In this document: in pieces, positions 50,165 through 58,071 of the stretch
Position numbering within the stretch: the first letter of the stretch is position 1
Layout of the letters: every line of letters starts with the position of its first letter
Source: Candidatus Methanomethylophilaceae archaeon
GTDB lineage: Archaea > Thermoplasmatota > Thermoplasmata > Methanomassiliicoccales > Methanomethylophilaceae
Direction of reading: 5' to 3'
DNA length: 64,000 nucleotides
Assembly: GCA_017540825.1 (NCBI GenBank)
Contig: JAFYAH010000036.1
Coordinates: 1-64,000, forward strand
Translations under genes and position numbers: made by a program
The notes under the pieces: generated by a model
Told to the model about the DNA's origin: nothing
Seen by the model: the letters and a program-made list of their open reading frames with translations, nothing else
Databases searched by the model: none

Positions 50165-50394
50165 CGTGCATGAGATGCAAGGGGGTCGACCCGCTGGACC
50201 TGCTGGACGGCAGGTGGGCGACCTTCCCCGAGCTGTATTCCCGCCTCCATGCGAGGACCGGGCGCAAGGTCACGGACGCCGAGAGGGACGCGCCTAAGCT
50301 CGGAAGCATGATGGCCGTGCTGGTGGCGTAGGGGTTGGCGGAGGTGTACTGCGACAGGGGGGACCTGAGCAGATGGAGAAAGGCGCGAGGATAG
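50161..50394 (+). CDS. Winged-helix mini-protein 10 with in-frame TAG (possible pyrrolysine)
   Basis: 78 codons from GTG 50161 (GTGA overlap). N-terminal C-M-R-C, then L-L-D-G-R-W-A-T-F-P-E-L and a recognition helix M-M-A-V-L-V-A. Codon 57 (50329-50331) is TAG, followed directly by G-L-A-E-V-Y and the terminal R-W-R-K, both standard for this family. Sister genes have tyrosine at this position (R-Y-G, K-Y-G; TAC). The frame ends in a second TAG at 50392, the only candidate TAG terminator I found in a confident gene. Confidence 0.6.
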
Positions 50395-50900
50395 CCCAGG
50401 ACGCCGACCCCAGGGCCGTGCAGGAGCTGTGCAGGCACGAGCTGGCGGAGAGGGTCCTCGCGGACGTCCTCGCCGACATGACGGTATGCAGGATGGAAGG
50501 CTGGGACGTCCTGGAGCTTCCCCTCATGCTGAGGGAGGAGATGGACGGCATCATCCAAAGGGCAACGCGTACAAGAAACGCGCAGGTTGAAACAGTTTCC
50601 AAAAAGGAAAGAGTTGGTCGAAATGAGAGGAATCGGAGAGACGCCCGAAGAGAGGTACGCCACATTGGAGCGCATCGCGAGGGCGCTGGAGAGGATAGCG
50701 GACGCCGGCGAGGCCCGCAACAGGATGGCGGAGGAGGCCATGAGGCGCCACGAGGCCGTGGAGGAGATCATGGAGAGGCTGGAGCAGGAGGTCTCGGAAT
50801 GAGGTGCCCGGTGTGCGAGGCCGAGATGACGGACGAGGGCGAGGGGTTCTTCGCCTGCCCCGAGTGCGGGGAGCAGGTGTACCTGCTGGAGGGCGCATGA
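50373..50900 (+). CDS. Helical protein, frame open into the zinc-ribbon gene at 50799
   Basis: Residues 1-~75 (I-A-Q-D-A-D-P-R-A-V-Q-E-L, then L-R-E-E-M-D-G-I-I-Q-R) look like a real helical protein. Beyond ~50600 the reading is a shadow of the gene at 50623 until it re-enters genuine coding sequence at ATG 50799. The true end is unclear. Confidence 0.4.
   Translation: MEKGARIAQDADPRAVQELCRHELAERVLADVLADMTVCRMEGWDVLELPLMLREEMDGIIQRATRTRNAQVETVSKKERVGRNERNRRDARREVRHIGAHREGAGEDSGRRRGPQQDGGGGHEAPRGRGGDHGEAGAGGLGMRCPVCEAEMTDEGEGFFACPECGEQVYLLEGA
50623..50802 (+). CDS. Coiled-coil-like small protein
   Basis: 59 residues, heptad-rich (Y-A-T-L-E-R-I-A-R-A-L-E-R-I-A), very charged. The stretch just upstream (50560-50620) is AT-richer and includes AAAAAGGAAAGAG, which may serve as ribosome site. 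Role unknown. Confidence 0.6.
   Translation: MRGIGETPEERYATLERIARALERIADAGEARNRMAEEAMRRHEAVEEIMERLEQEVSE
50799..50900 (+). CDS. Minimal zinc ribbon
   Basis: 33 residues, essentially C-P-V-C plus C-P-E-C in a rubredoxin-like knuckle. ATGA overlaps both ways. Confidence 0.6.
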   Translation: MRCPVCEAEMTDEGEGFFACPECGEQVYLLEGA

Positions 50901-52933
50901 AGCAGATCGTCATGATGGACCCCGCCTCGCTGACGCCCTACGATAACAACCCCCGCGACAACGACGGCGCGGTGGAGGCGGTGGCGGCCAGCATCAGGGA
51001 GTTCGGCTTTCGCAACCCCATCCTCGCGGACCGCGACCATGTGATAATTGCCGGCCACACCAGGCTCAAGGCGGCGCTGTCGCTGGGGCTGAAGGAGGTG
51101 CCGGTGATAGTGTGCGACGACCTCACCGACGAGCAGGCGCGGGCGCTGAGGCTGGCCGACAACAGGACCGGGGAGCTGGCCACGTGGCTGGACGCCGTGC
51201 TCGCGGAGGAGCTGGCCATGATTGAGGGCATCGACATGAGCCAGTTCGGGTTCGACCTGCCGGACGTCGACGTGGACGAGTCCTTCGGCCTGGGCATGGG
51301 CGACGGCTCCGAGGACGACGCGCCCGACGTGGACGAAACGGAGCCGACCGTCAAGCGGGGCCAGGTGTGGAGGCTCGGCGACCATGTGCTGATGTGCGGG
51401 GATTCGACGTCCAAGGAGGACATGGATGCGCTGATGAAGGACGGCGGCGCCAGGCTGTGCGTCACGTCCCCGCCCTACGGCGTCGGCATGGAGTACGAGG
51501 AGAAGGGCATCGGGCCGTGGAGGGCGACCATCGAGCCGGTGGTCAGGAACGTCACGAGGCACGCGCTGATAGTCGTGTGGAACATCAGCGACCTGTACGC
51601 GACCGAGGGGCAGTTCATCGAGCCGACCTCCATGTATTCGACGGAGTACTTCGACGCGCAGGGGTTCGGGCTGATGTACTCGCGCCTGTGGAAGAAGCCC
51701 GGCGCGAACTTCAGCGGGGTCAACCCGTACCACCTGGTGAGCATGAAGCCCGTCCAGGAGTACGAATGGATTCTCGGGTACGCCAGGCGCGACTACTATC
51801 CGTCCTTCGAGAAGGTCCAGATGAAGCTGAGGGCCGAGGCGGACAAGGCGAAGCTCGACAACGACGTGCTCAAAGAGGTCACGGGGGCCGGGTTCATGTA
51901 CGGCCACTGGTTCACGATGCACCAGTTCGCCATGATCGACGAGGACAACTACCGCAAGATTCAGAGGTACTGCGAGCGCGAGGGCATCGATGCGTTCAGG
52001 ACGCCCTACGGGGAGATACGCAGGGAGTTCGACGACCTCAACGTGTTCCAGAAGACGCTGACCGACGAGGAGCGCAGGGAGTGGGGCCAGTGGGCGATAT
52101 GGGAGATTCCGCCCGTCCCGACCCGCGACGGCCATCCTGCCGCGTACCCCGTCGAGCTCCCGTCCAGGGCGATAAGGATGCACAGCAGGCCGGGAGACAC
52201 CGTGCTGGACCCCTTCGGAGGCTCCGGCACGACCCTCATCGCGTGCGAGCATACCGGACGCCGCTGCCGCGTGATGGAGCTGGACCCGCGCTACTGCGAC
52301 GTCATAATCGCCAGGTGGGAGAAGGCCACCGGGCGCAAGGCCGAGCTCATGGAGGGGGCGCGATGGAGGCCGTCCACATCGCCCTCGGAGCGATGCTCGG
52401 CTCCTTCGCCGGCTCCGTCCTCGCCGACGTGGTCGCGGACCTCATCGCGGCGAGGATTGAAAGGGGTGGCAAAAAATGACGCTGGGCTACAAAGGCAGGA
52501 AGTACCTCGGTCCAGACGGTTACGCATGGAAGGTCGTGGATGTGGCCATGCTGGACGGCAAGGTGTATGTCAAGCTCAGACGTGCGTGGAGACCCTTCTC
52601 CAGGAAGTCCAGATACGCCGAGGCCCGTGGCGGCGGGGCAATTGCATGGGTGAACGAGGGGGCCGACCTGGTCGCGGACCGCATCGAGAGGGGGCGCAAG
52701 GGATGACTGCGGGCAAGGATGTACTGCTCGCAGACCTCGACCGCGCTGTGCAGTCTTTTGAGGACCTCCAGCGCGACCTGCTCAAGGCGGAGGCCAGTGC
52801 CTCCCAGGCTGAGGGCGAGGTTATGTCCAGCGGGCTGTTCGCCATGAGGTACACCGCGACGCTGATGGCAAGGCAGCTTCTCGACTACCGGTACAGCGTC
52901 AAGCGCAGTATCGGGAGGGAGGGAGACGAATGA
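50897..52933 (+). CDS. ParB-domain DNA methyltransferase (N4/N6, beta class), stop lost
   Basis: Residues 1-~125 are a ParB/sulfiredoxin-like domain (Y-D-N-N-P-R-D-N-D, I-I-A-G-H-T-R-L, L-A-D-N-R). The methyltransferase follows with catalytic S-P-P-Y (~191) and SAM-binding D-P-F-G-G-S-G-T-T (~438); this order defines the beta class. Conserved protein ends near residue 490 (G-R-K-A-E-L-M-E-G-A-R). The stop expected at the next start (52363) is TGG, so the frame runs on through two small genes and joins the frame of the gene at 52703. Probably protects viral DNA. Confidence 0.85.
   Translation: MKQIVMMDPASLTPYDNNPRDNDGAVEAVAASIREFGFRNPILADRDHVIIAGHTRLKAALSLGLKEVPVIVCDDLTDEQARALRLADNRTGELATWLDAVLAEELAMIEGIDMSQFGFDLPDVDVDESFGLGMGDGSEDDAPDVDETEPTVKRGQVWRLGDHVLMCGDSTSKEDMDALMKDGGARLCVTSPPYGVGMEYEEKGIGPWRATIEPVVRNVTRHALIVVWNISDLYATEGQFIEPTSMYSTEYFDAQGFGLMYSRLWKKPGANFSGVNPYHLVSMKPVQEYEWILGYARRDYYPSFEKVQMKLRAEADKAKLDNDVLKEVTGAGFMYGHWFTMHQFAMIDEDNYRKIQRYCEREGIDAFRTPYGEIRREFDDLNVFQKTLTDEERREWGQWAIWEIPPVPTRDGHPAAYPVELPSRAIRMHSRPGDTVLDPFGGSGTTLIACEHTGRRCRVMELDPRYCDVIIARWEKATGRKAELMEGARWRPSTSPSERCSAPSPAPSSPTWSRTSSRRGLKGVAKNDAGLQRQEVPRSRRLRMEGRGCGHAGRQGVCQAQTCVETLLQEVQIRRGPWRRGNCMGERGGRPGRGPHREGAQGMTAGKDVLLADLDRAVQSFEDLQRDLLKAEASASQAEGEVMSSGLFAMRYTATLMARQLLDYRYSVKRSIGREGDE
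52363..52479 (+). CDS. Short membrane-associated protein
   Basis: 38 residues: an amphipathic/hydrophobic helix (I-A-L-G-A-M-L-G-S-F-A-G-S-V-L) and a basic end. The C-terminal A-D-L-I-A-A-R-I-E-R-G recurs as A-D-L-V-A-D-R-I-E-R-G at the end of the next gene. Confidence 0.5.
   Translation: MEAVHIALGAMLGSFAGSVLADVVADLIAARIERGGKK
52476..52706 (+). CDS. Small basic protein
   Basis: 76 residues. Beta-rich N-terminus (Y-A-W-K-V-V-D-V, K-V-Y-V-K-L). The C-terminus V-A-D-R-I-E-R-G-R-K-G matches the end of the preceding gene, suggesting local duplication. Third-position GC is lower than in its neighbours. Confidence 0.55.
   Translation: MTLGYKGRKYLGPDGYAWKVVDVAMLDGKVYVKLRRAWRPFSRKSRYAEARGGGAIAWVNEGADLVADRIERGRKG
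52703..52933 (+). CDS. Helical small protein
   Basis: 76 residues, two long helices (L-A-D-L-D-R-A-V-Q-S-F-E-D-L-Q and T-A-T-L-M-A-R-Q-L-L-D-Y). It shares a frame with the run-on of the methyltransferase gene but has its own ATG in an ATGA overlap and its own ribosome site. Confidence 0.55.
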   Translation: MTAGKDVLLADLDRAVQSFEDLQRDLLKAEASASQAEGEVMSSGLFAMRYTATLMARQLLDYRYSVKRSIGREGDE

Positions 52934-53928
52934 CCCAGGCCCGCGCCGACGAGCTGATGGCGCTGTTCTCCGACGACAGCGTCCGCGCCGTGGTCCGCCC
53001 GCTGGTCGAGGAGCTGGCCGACGTCGAGGACCGCATCCAGGAGGTCAAGCGCCTCCCCCTCATCAGGGTCCACCCCAAGGACCCGAGCATCCAGAAGAGC
53101 ACGGCGGCGGGGAGGCTGTACCAGAGCCTGCTCGGGAGGCAGACGGACATCGTGAGGATGCTCCTGCGTCAGCTCGGGAAGAGCGGGGACGACGCCGAGG
53201 ACAGCCCGCTGAGGGCTTACCTGAGGGCATTGGAGAGGCGATACGATGGAGATCGAGGAGTGGAGCGTAGAGAGGCTGACGCCCTACGAGAACAATCCGC
53301 GCATCAACGACGGCGCGGTCTCGGCGGTGAGGGCCAGCATAGAGGAGTTCGGATGGAGGCAGCCCATAGTGGTCGACGGCGAGGGGGTCATCATCGCTGG
53401 CCATACGCGCTACAAGGCCGCGCTGGAGATGGGCCTGGAGGTGGTGCCCGTCACCGTGGCGAGAGACATGACCCCGGAGCAGGTCAGAGCATACAGGCTG
53501 GCGGACAACCGCACCCACGACCTGAGCGAGTGGAGCCTCCCGATGCTGGACGCCGAGCTCGCCGAGATAGAGGGCATAGACATGAGCGCCTTCGGCTTCG
53601 ACCTGGACGTCGAGGCGCTGGACCTCGGCACGGAGGACGAGCGCCCCGAGCGCGGAGGGGCTGGCATGGGCATGGGGTCGGGCGATCCGAAGCGCGTGAC
53701 CTGTCCCAAGTGCGGTTTCGAATTCTTCGAGTGAGAGCATGGCCGAGATTGCGTGCTATGTCCCGACCCTCAAGGTGGCCGGACACGACTTCAAGAACGA
53801 CAGCTTCGACACCCGGCAGTGGACCGGCCTCTGCATGGTCAAGGACGCCCTGGAGAGGGCGGGGCACGAGGTGGACTTCTGCTCCTCGGCCACGGTGTCG
53901 AGGTACAGGCTCGTCTTCGTGTCGCTGA
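52930..53928 (+). CDS. Putative P27-type terminase small subunit, run-on C-terminus
   Basis: The first ~106 residues have the P27 pattern: a helix V-E-D-R-I-Q-E-V, R-V-H-P-K-D-P-S-I-Q-K, then T-D-I-V-R-M-L-L-R-Q-L-G-K. Size and position upstream of the large terminase fit DNA recognition in packaging. The frame stays open past the next start (53246) to 53928 as arginine-rich sequence. Confidence 0.55.
   Translation: MTQARADELMALFSDDSVRAVVRPLVEELADVEDRIQEVKRLPLIRVHPKDPSIQKSTAAGRLYQSLLGRQTDIVRMLLRQLGKSGDDAEDSPLRAYLRALERRYDGDRGVERREADALREQSAHQRRRGLGGEGQHRGVRMEAAHSGRRRGGHHRWPYALQGRAGDGPGGGARHRGERHDPGAGQSIQAGGQPHPRPERVEPPDAGRRARRDRGHRHERLRLRPGRRGAGPRHGGRAPRARRGWHGHGVGRSEARDLSQVRFRILRVRAWPRLRAMSRPSRWPDTTSRTTASTPGSGPASAWSRTPWRGRGTRWTSAPRPRCRGTGSSSCR
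53246..53734 (+). CDS. ParB-domain protein with zinc-ribbon tail
   Basis: 162 residues. The ParB-like domain (Y-E-N-N-P-R-I-N-D, I-I-A-G-H-T-R-Y, L-A-D-N-R-T) is closely related to the N-terminus of the methyltransferase at 50897, including a shared I-D-M-S-x-F-G-F-D-L. A zinc knuckle C-P-K-C-G closes the protein. A duplicate that replaced the methyltransferase part with a zinc finger. Confidence 0.8.
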   Translation: MEIEEWSVERLTPYENNPRINDGAVSAVRASIEEFGWRQPIVVDGEGVIIAGHTRYKAALEMGLEVVPVTVARDMTPEQVRAYRLADNRTHDLSEWSLPMLDAELAEIEGIDMSAFGFDLDVEALDLGTEDERPERGGAGMGMGSGDPKRVTCPKCGFEFFE

Positions 53929-55082
53929 CCTCGGACCGCTCCATATGGGAGTTCTGGAGGGAGCGCAGGACATGGGAGCCGGGGGAGTACAGGGTGGCCG
54001 TGGGGGGCTTCGGGGTCCTGAACCCCAAGGTCCTCCTCGGCCTCTGCGACTACATCCAGCTCGGCAGGGGCGAGAGGACGTCCGTGGAGCTGGCCGACGC
54101 CGTGCTCAAGGGGCACGCCCTTCACGGCGGGAGCGTGATCCACGTCCCCGACTACTCCGAGGGCGAGGAGTACAGGCTGGCGCAGGCCACGGAGCCGTAC
54201 CCCCACGAGGTGGTCCAGACCGTCAGGGTCTACAAGGAGGGGCACATCGGATGCAACCACAAGTGCGCCTTCTGCGGGTACTCCTGGCACCGCGTCCACG
54301 TCGGCGGGGAGTTCAGGAACGACTTCGGAGGGGCGCACATCGAGCAGGAGAGGGCCATGCTGGACCTCAAGAGGTCGGGGTGGGCCGACCTGGGCCGCCT
54401 GAGGGTCACCGCGCTGGACGGCTCATCGGAGCGCATCCGCAGGATGGTCAACAAGCCTATCGCCGACGCCGACGTCGAGGAGCTGATGGCGAGGCTGTGC
54501 GAGGGCAAGGGGCGCAGCGTCAAGCTGTTCAACGTGGTCGGCTACCCGACCGAGACCATCGAGGACTGGCGCGACCTCGAGGAGGTCATGGCCAGGGCGG
54601 ACGCGAGGAGCGAGCCGAAGGACACGCGCGTCGGCTTCGGTCTCCACAACACTCCCTTCAGGGCCTTCCCGCTGACGCCGATGGCGTGCTCTCCGATGGC
54701 GTACCGCGAGTACAGGCTCATGTTCGGGGCCATGGCCCCCAACCTGCCGGGCAAGATGTTCTTCAGCGGGAGGGCGCTGTACGGCGCGGAGGACTTCGGA
54801 TGCGACAGCCTCGCCGCCACCGCCATGTCGTGCATGGTGTGGAGAGGGCACGAGAAGGCGGCCGACACGATACGCAGGCTGGCCCTCCACGACCGCTTCT
54901 GGACAGCCCCGTCCAAGGTCAAGCTCGCCACCATCGAGAGCGTGTGCGACATCCGGCGGATGTTCGAGGCTAAAGACCCTGCCGACCTGCCCACCTCCAA
55001 CATCCGCACCTATGCGAAGGTCGAGAAGCTCTACGGCAGGTATCGGGACCTCCCTCCTGCCACCACGGGGGCGAGGAGATGA
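53739..55082 (+). CDS. Radical SAM enzyme with B12-binding-like N-terminus
   Basis: 447 residues. Residues ~1-165 resemble a cobalamin-binding-type Rossmann domain (A-L-E-R-A-G-H-E-V, V-A-V-G-G-F-G, D-Y-I-Q-L-G-R-G-E-R). The radical SAM core follows with C-N-H-K-C-A-F-C (~172), i.e. CxxxCxxC, and later F-N-V-V-G-Y-P-T-E-T. It lies between ParB and large-terminase genes and overlaps the terminase start, so it is expressed with packaging genes. Substrate unknown; modification of viral DNA or of a virion protein is a guess. Confidence 0.8.
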   Translation: MAEIACYVPTLKVAGHDFKNDSFDTRQWTGLCMVKDALERAGHEVDFCSSATVSRYRLVFVSLTSDRSIWEFWRERRTWEPGEYRVAVGGFGVLNPKVLLGLCDYIQLGRGERTSVELADAVLKGHALHGGSVIHVPDYSEGEEYRLAQATEPYPHEVVQTVRVYKEGHIGCNHKCAFCGYSWHRVHVGGEFRNDFGGAHIEQERAMLDLKRSGWADLGRLRVTALDGSSERIRRMVNKPIADADVEELMARLCEGKGRSVKLFNVVGYPTETIEDWRDLEEVMARADARSEPKDTRVGFGLHNTPFRAFPLTPMACSPMAYREYRLMFGAMAPNLPGKMFFSGRALYGAEDFGCDSLAATAMSCMVWRGHEKAADTIRRLALHDRFWTAPSKVKLATIESVCDIRRMFEAKDPADLPTSNIRTYAKVEKLYGRYRDLPPATTGARR

Positions 55083-56761
55083 CCGTCGTCAAGACCAACG
55101 GCCACCTGGAGGCGTACGCCAAAGCCGTCGAGGACAGGACGATCCCGGCGGGCCAGGAGCTGAAGGCCGTCCTGCGCCGGCTCATGGAGGGCATGGACGG
55201 CGAGGAGTGGCTCTACGACACCACGGAGGCGGACCGCCGGATGGCGTTCATGGAAGGCGTCATACGCCTCACCAAGTCGCCGTTCTACGGCCAGCCGATG
55301 CGCCTGATGCTGTGGCAGAAGGCTTTCATCAGCGCCGTCTACGGATTCAGGACGCTGGACGGCCTCCCGAGGTTCCAGAGGGTCCTCCTGCTCATCGGGA
55401 GGAAGAACACCAAGAGCGAGACGTCCAGCGCCCTCCTGCTCACCGACATGATCATCGGCGGGCACGGGCGCGACATCGTGTGCTCCAGCAACGACGACCT
55501 CCAGGCGAACATCCTCTTCCAGGCGTGCGACACGATGAGGTCGATGATAGACCCCAAGAGCGTCGACACGTGGAGGAACCAGCGCGGGCTGAAGTGTCTC
55601 ATCAACGACTCGTCCATCTTCAAGCTGTCCGACCGCACCAGGTCTAAGGAGGGGCGCAACGTGGACTTCGCGGTGGTCGACGAGGTCCACGAGATGCGCG
55701 ACAACGTAATCGTCAAGAGCATCGAGCAGAGCCAGTCCGTCAAGGACGACCCGCTCCTCATCATGATCACCACCGAGGGCGTCGTGAACGAAGGGTTCCT
55801 GGACGCCGAGCTCAGGCGCGCGAGGGAGATCATCGCGGGCGAGGCCGACGACCTGGCCAGCCGCCGCTACCTGCCCTGGCTCTACACCCAGGACAGCGAG
55901 CGCGAGGTATGGGAGGGCAACCGGGAGAACAGGCTGTGGATGAAGTCGAACCCCGCCCTGGGCGAGGTCAAGCGGTGGGACTACCTGGAGCAGCAGGTCG
56001 ACCTGGCCAGGCAGTCCAGGGCGGACAGGGCCTACGTGCTGTGCAAGGACTTCAACATCAAGCAGAACAGCAGCGAGGCGTGGCTGATGCCCGAGGACTA
56101 CTCCTACGACCTCCCTGTCGACGTGGAGGCCCTGCGCGGCGGCGTCCTCGTCGGAGGGGTGGACCTCGCCGAGACCACCGACCTCTCTTGCGCCAAGGCG
56201 ATGGTGATGCTCCCCGGAAGCCCCGTCAAGCATTTCCTCACGCAGTACTTCGTGCCCGAGGGAAAGCTCTCGCAGTCGGACGACAGGTCCGCGGGGGCGA
56301 GGTACGACCAGTGGGCGCGCGAGGGGCTTCTGAAGGTCTGCCCCGGCAACTACATGGACGTCAGCGTGGTCGCCGACTGGTTCCTGTCGCTGTACCAGGA
56401 GCACGGCATAAGGCCCTACGCAGTGGGGTACGACGCGAGGTTCGCCACCGACTTCATACAGCGCATGGAGTCCTACGGATTCGACACCGAGATCGTCTAC
56501 CAGTCGCCGGAGGTCCTGAACACCCCGATCAAGATGATCGAGGCCGACCTCAGGAGCCACCACATCGCGGGCCTGTCCGACATGGACCGCTGGTGCCTCT
56601 CCAACGCGTGCCTCAAGCTCGACAGCCGGGGCAACGGCCTCCTCGTCAAGGCCGACGGCCTCCACAGCAGGAGGATCGACGGCGCGGTGGCGACGGCCAT
56701 CGCCTACGAGGTCTACCGCCGGCACCGGAGCGAGTACGAGCTGATAGTGTCGAAACTCTAA
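55079..56761 (+). CDS. Terminase large subunit
   Basis: 560 residues. ATPase: Walker A-like L-L-I-G-R-K-N-T-K-S (~105) and Walker B V-V-D-E-V-H-E (~200). Nuclease: G-V-D-L-A-E-T-T-D-L (~362) and Y-D-A-R-F-A-T. HK97/Terminase_1 family motor that cuts and pumps DNA into the prohead. It ends in TAA before a 26-base gap. Confidence 0.9.
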   Translation: MTVVKTNGHLEAYAKAVEDRTIPAGQELKAVLRRLMEGMDGEEWLYDTTEADRRMAFMEGVIRLTKSPFYGQPMRLMLWQKAFISAVYGFRTLDGLPRFQRVLLLIGRKNTKSETSSALLLTDMIIGGHGRDIVCSSNDDLQANILFQACDTMRSMIDPKSVDTWRNQRGLKCLINDSSIFKLSDRTRSKEGRNVDFAVVDEVHEMRDNVIVKSIEQSQSVKDDPLLIMITTEGVVNEGFLDAELRRAREIIAGEADDLASRRYLPWLYTQDSEREVWEGNRENRLWMKSNPALGEVKRWDYLEQQVDLARQSRADRAYVLCKDFNIKQNSSEAWLMPEDYSYDLPVDVEALRGGVLVGGVDLAETTDLSCAKAMVMLPGSPVKHFLTQYFVPEGKLSQSDDRSAGARYDQWAREGLLKVCPGNYMDVSVVADWFLSLYQEHGIRPYAVGYDARFATDFIQRMESYGFDTEIVYQSPEVLNTPIKMIEADLRSHHIAGLSDMDRWCLSNACLKLDSRGNGLLVKADGLHSRRIDGAVATAIAYEVYRRHRSEYELIVSKL

Positions 56762-56787
56762 GCATATCACGACCTCATAAAGAGCGC

Positions 56788-58071
56788 ATGGGTTTGTTCG
56801 ATTTCTTGAAGAAGAAGGGCGGAGGGCAGGGCGCGACGCCCCCTCCGTCCATGAGGCCCGCCGACACGCTGAGCGGGTGGTGGCCCGCCTACGGACAGTT
56901 CGGCACCGACGTCTACGCGTCCGACGTGGTCCAGCAGGCGGTCCAGTGCATCGTCCGCGAGATGAAGAAGCTCAAGCCCAGGCACGTGAGGACCGCGGGC
57001 ACGGACGTCGCCCCGGTGGACGGCCCGGTGCAGAGCGTGCTGGACGCCCCGAACCCGATGATGACGACCGCCGACCTGATCGAGAAGGTCACATGGCTCC
57101 TGATGCTCAACTACAACGCGTTCGTGGTGCCCCAATGGACCGCGGCGGGCACGCTGGAGGCGCTGTACCCGATACAGCCCTCGTCCGTGACGTTCCTCCA
57201 GGACGCCGGCGGGAGGATGTTCGTCAGCTTCACCTTCCCCAGCGGGTACGAGTGCACCCTGCGCTATGACGACGTCGTCCACATCCGCTACAGCTACAGC
57301 GTGAACGAGCTCATGGGAGGCAACCAGGCGGGCCAGCCGGACAACCAGGCCCTGCTCAAGACCCTGGAGCTGAACGAGGCCCTGCTGTCGGGAGTGGCCA
57401 AGGCGCTCAAGTCGTCGTATGCCGTGAACGGCGTGGTCAAGTACAACACGCTGCTGGACGACGGCAAGATGGACCAGGCCCTCAAGGACCTCAGCGACAG
57501 GCTGGCCAGGTCCGAGGACGGTTTCCTGGCGATGGACCTGAAGGGCGAGTTCATACCGCTCAAGCGCGAGGCCAAGGCCGTGGACGCCGACACGCTGAAG
57601 TTCGTGGACGGCAAGATCCTGCGCTACTTCGGGGTGCCTCTGTGCATCCTGGAGGGCGACTTCACCAAGGAGCAGTACGAGGCCTTCTACCAGAAGACCC
57701 TGGAGCCCCTCATCATCAGCTACAACCAGGCGTTCACCCGGACGCTGTTCAGCAGGCGCGAGGCCTACGGATACGGCAACAGGGTCTTGTTCTACAGCGA
57801 GGACCTGGTCTTCATGACCATGCAGCAGAAATTGGAGCTCGTGAGGCTCCTGGGCGACAGCGGGACCCTCTACGAGAACGAGAAGCGCGAGATTTTCGGA
57901 TTGAGGCCCCTGCCCGAGCTGGCCGGCGTGCGGAAACAGTCGCTCAACTACGTCGACACGAGCATCGCGGAGCAGTACCAGCTCACGGCCGCCGTCAACG
58001 GGAAGAAGGTCACCATCAACGTGGACGAAGATGAATCAGAGGAGGATGGAGAGAATGACGAGGAAGCATGA
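56788..58071 (+). CDS. Phage portal protein (HK97 type)
   Basis: 427 residues from ATG 56788. M-G-L-F-D-F-L-K-K-K at the start is typical, followed by D-V-V-Q-Q-A-V-Q-C-I, the stem/wing region and the C-terminal R-E-I-F-G-L-R-P-L-P. Dodecameric DNA gate at the capsid vertex. The acidic tail overlaps the protease gene. Confidence 0.9.
   Translation: MGLFDFLKKKGGGQGATPPPSMRPADTLSGWWPAYGQFGTDVYASDVVQQAVQCIVREMKKLKPRHVRTAGTDVAPVDGPVQSVLDAPNPMMTTADLIEKVTWLLMLNYNAFVVPQWTAAGTLEALYPIQPSSVTFLQDAGGRMFVSFTFPSGYECTLRYDDVVHIRYSYSVNELMGGNQAGQPDNQALLKTLELNEALLSGVAKALKSSYAVNGVVKYNTLLDDGKMDQALKDLSDRLARSEDGFLAMDLKGEFIPLKREAKAVDADTLKFVDGKILRYFGVPLCILEGDFTKEQYEAFYQKTLEPLIISYNQAFTRTLFSRREAYGYGNRVLFYSEDLVFMTMQQKLELVRLLGDSGTLYENEKREIFGLRPLPELAGVRKQSLNYVDTSIAEQYQLTAAVNGKKVTINVDEDESEEDGENDEEA

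Noticed and set aside
50590-50625. Possible programmed frameshift at AAAAAGG joining the frames of 50373 and 50623
   Set aside because: The downstream gene has its own ATG with a plausible ribosome site, and no slippery-site structure or fused homologue is evident.
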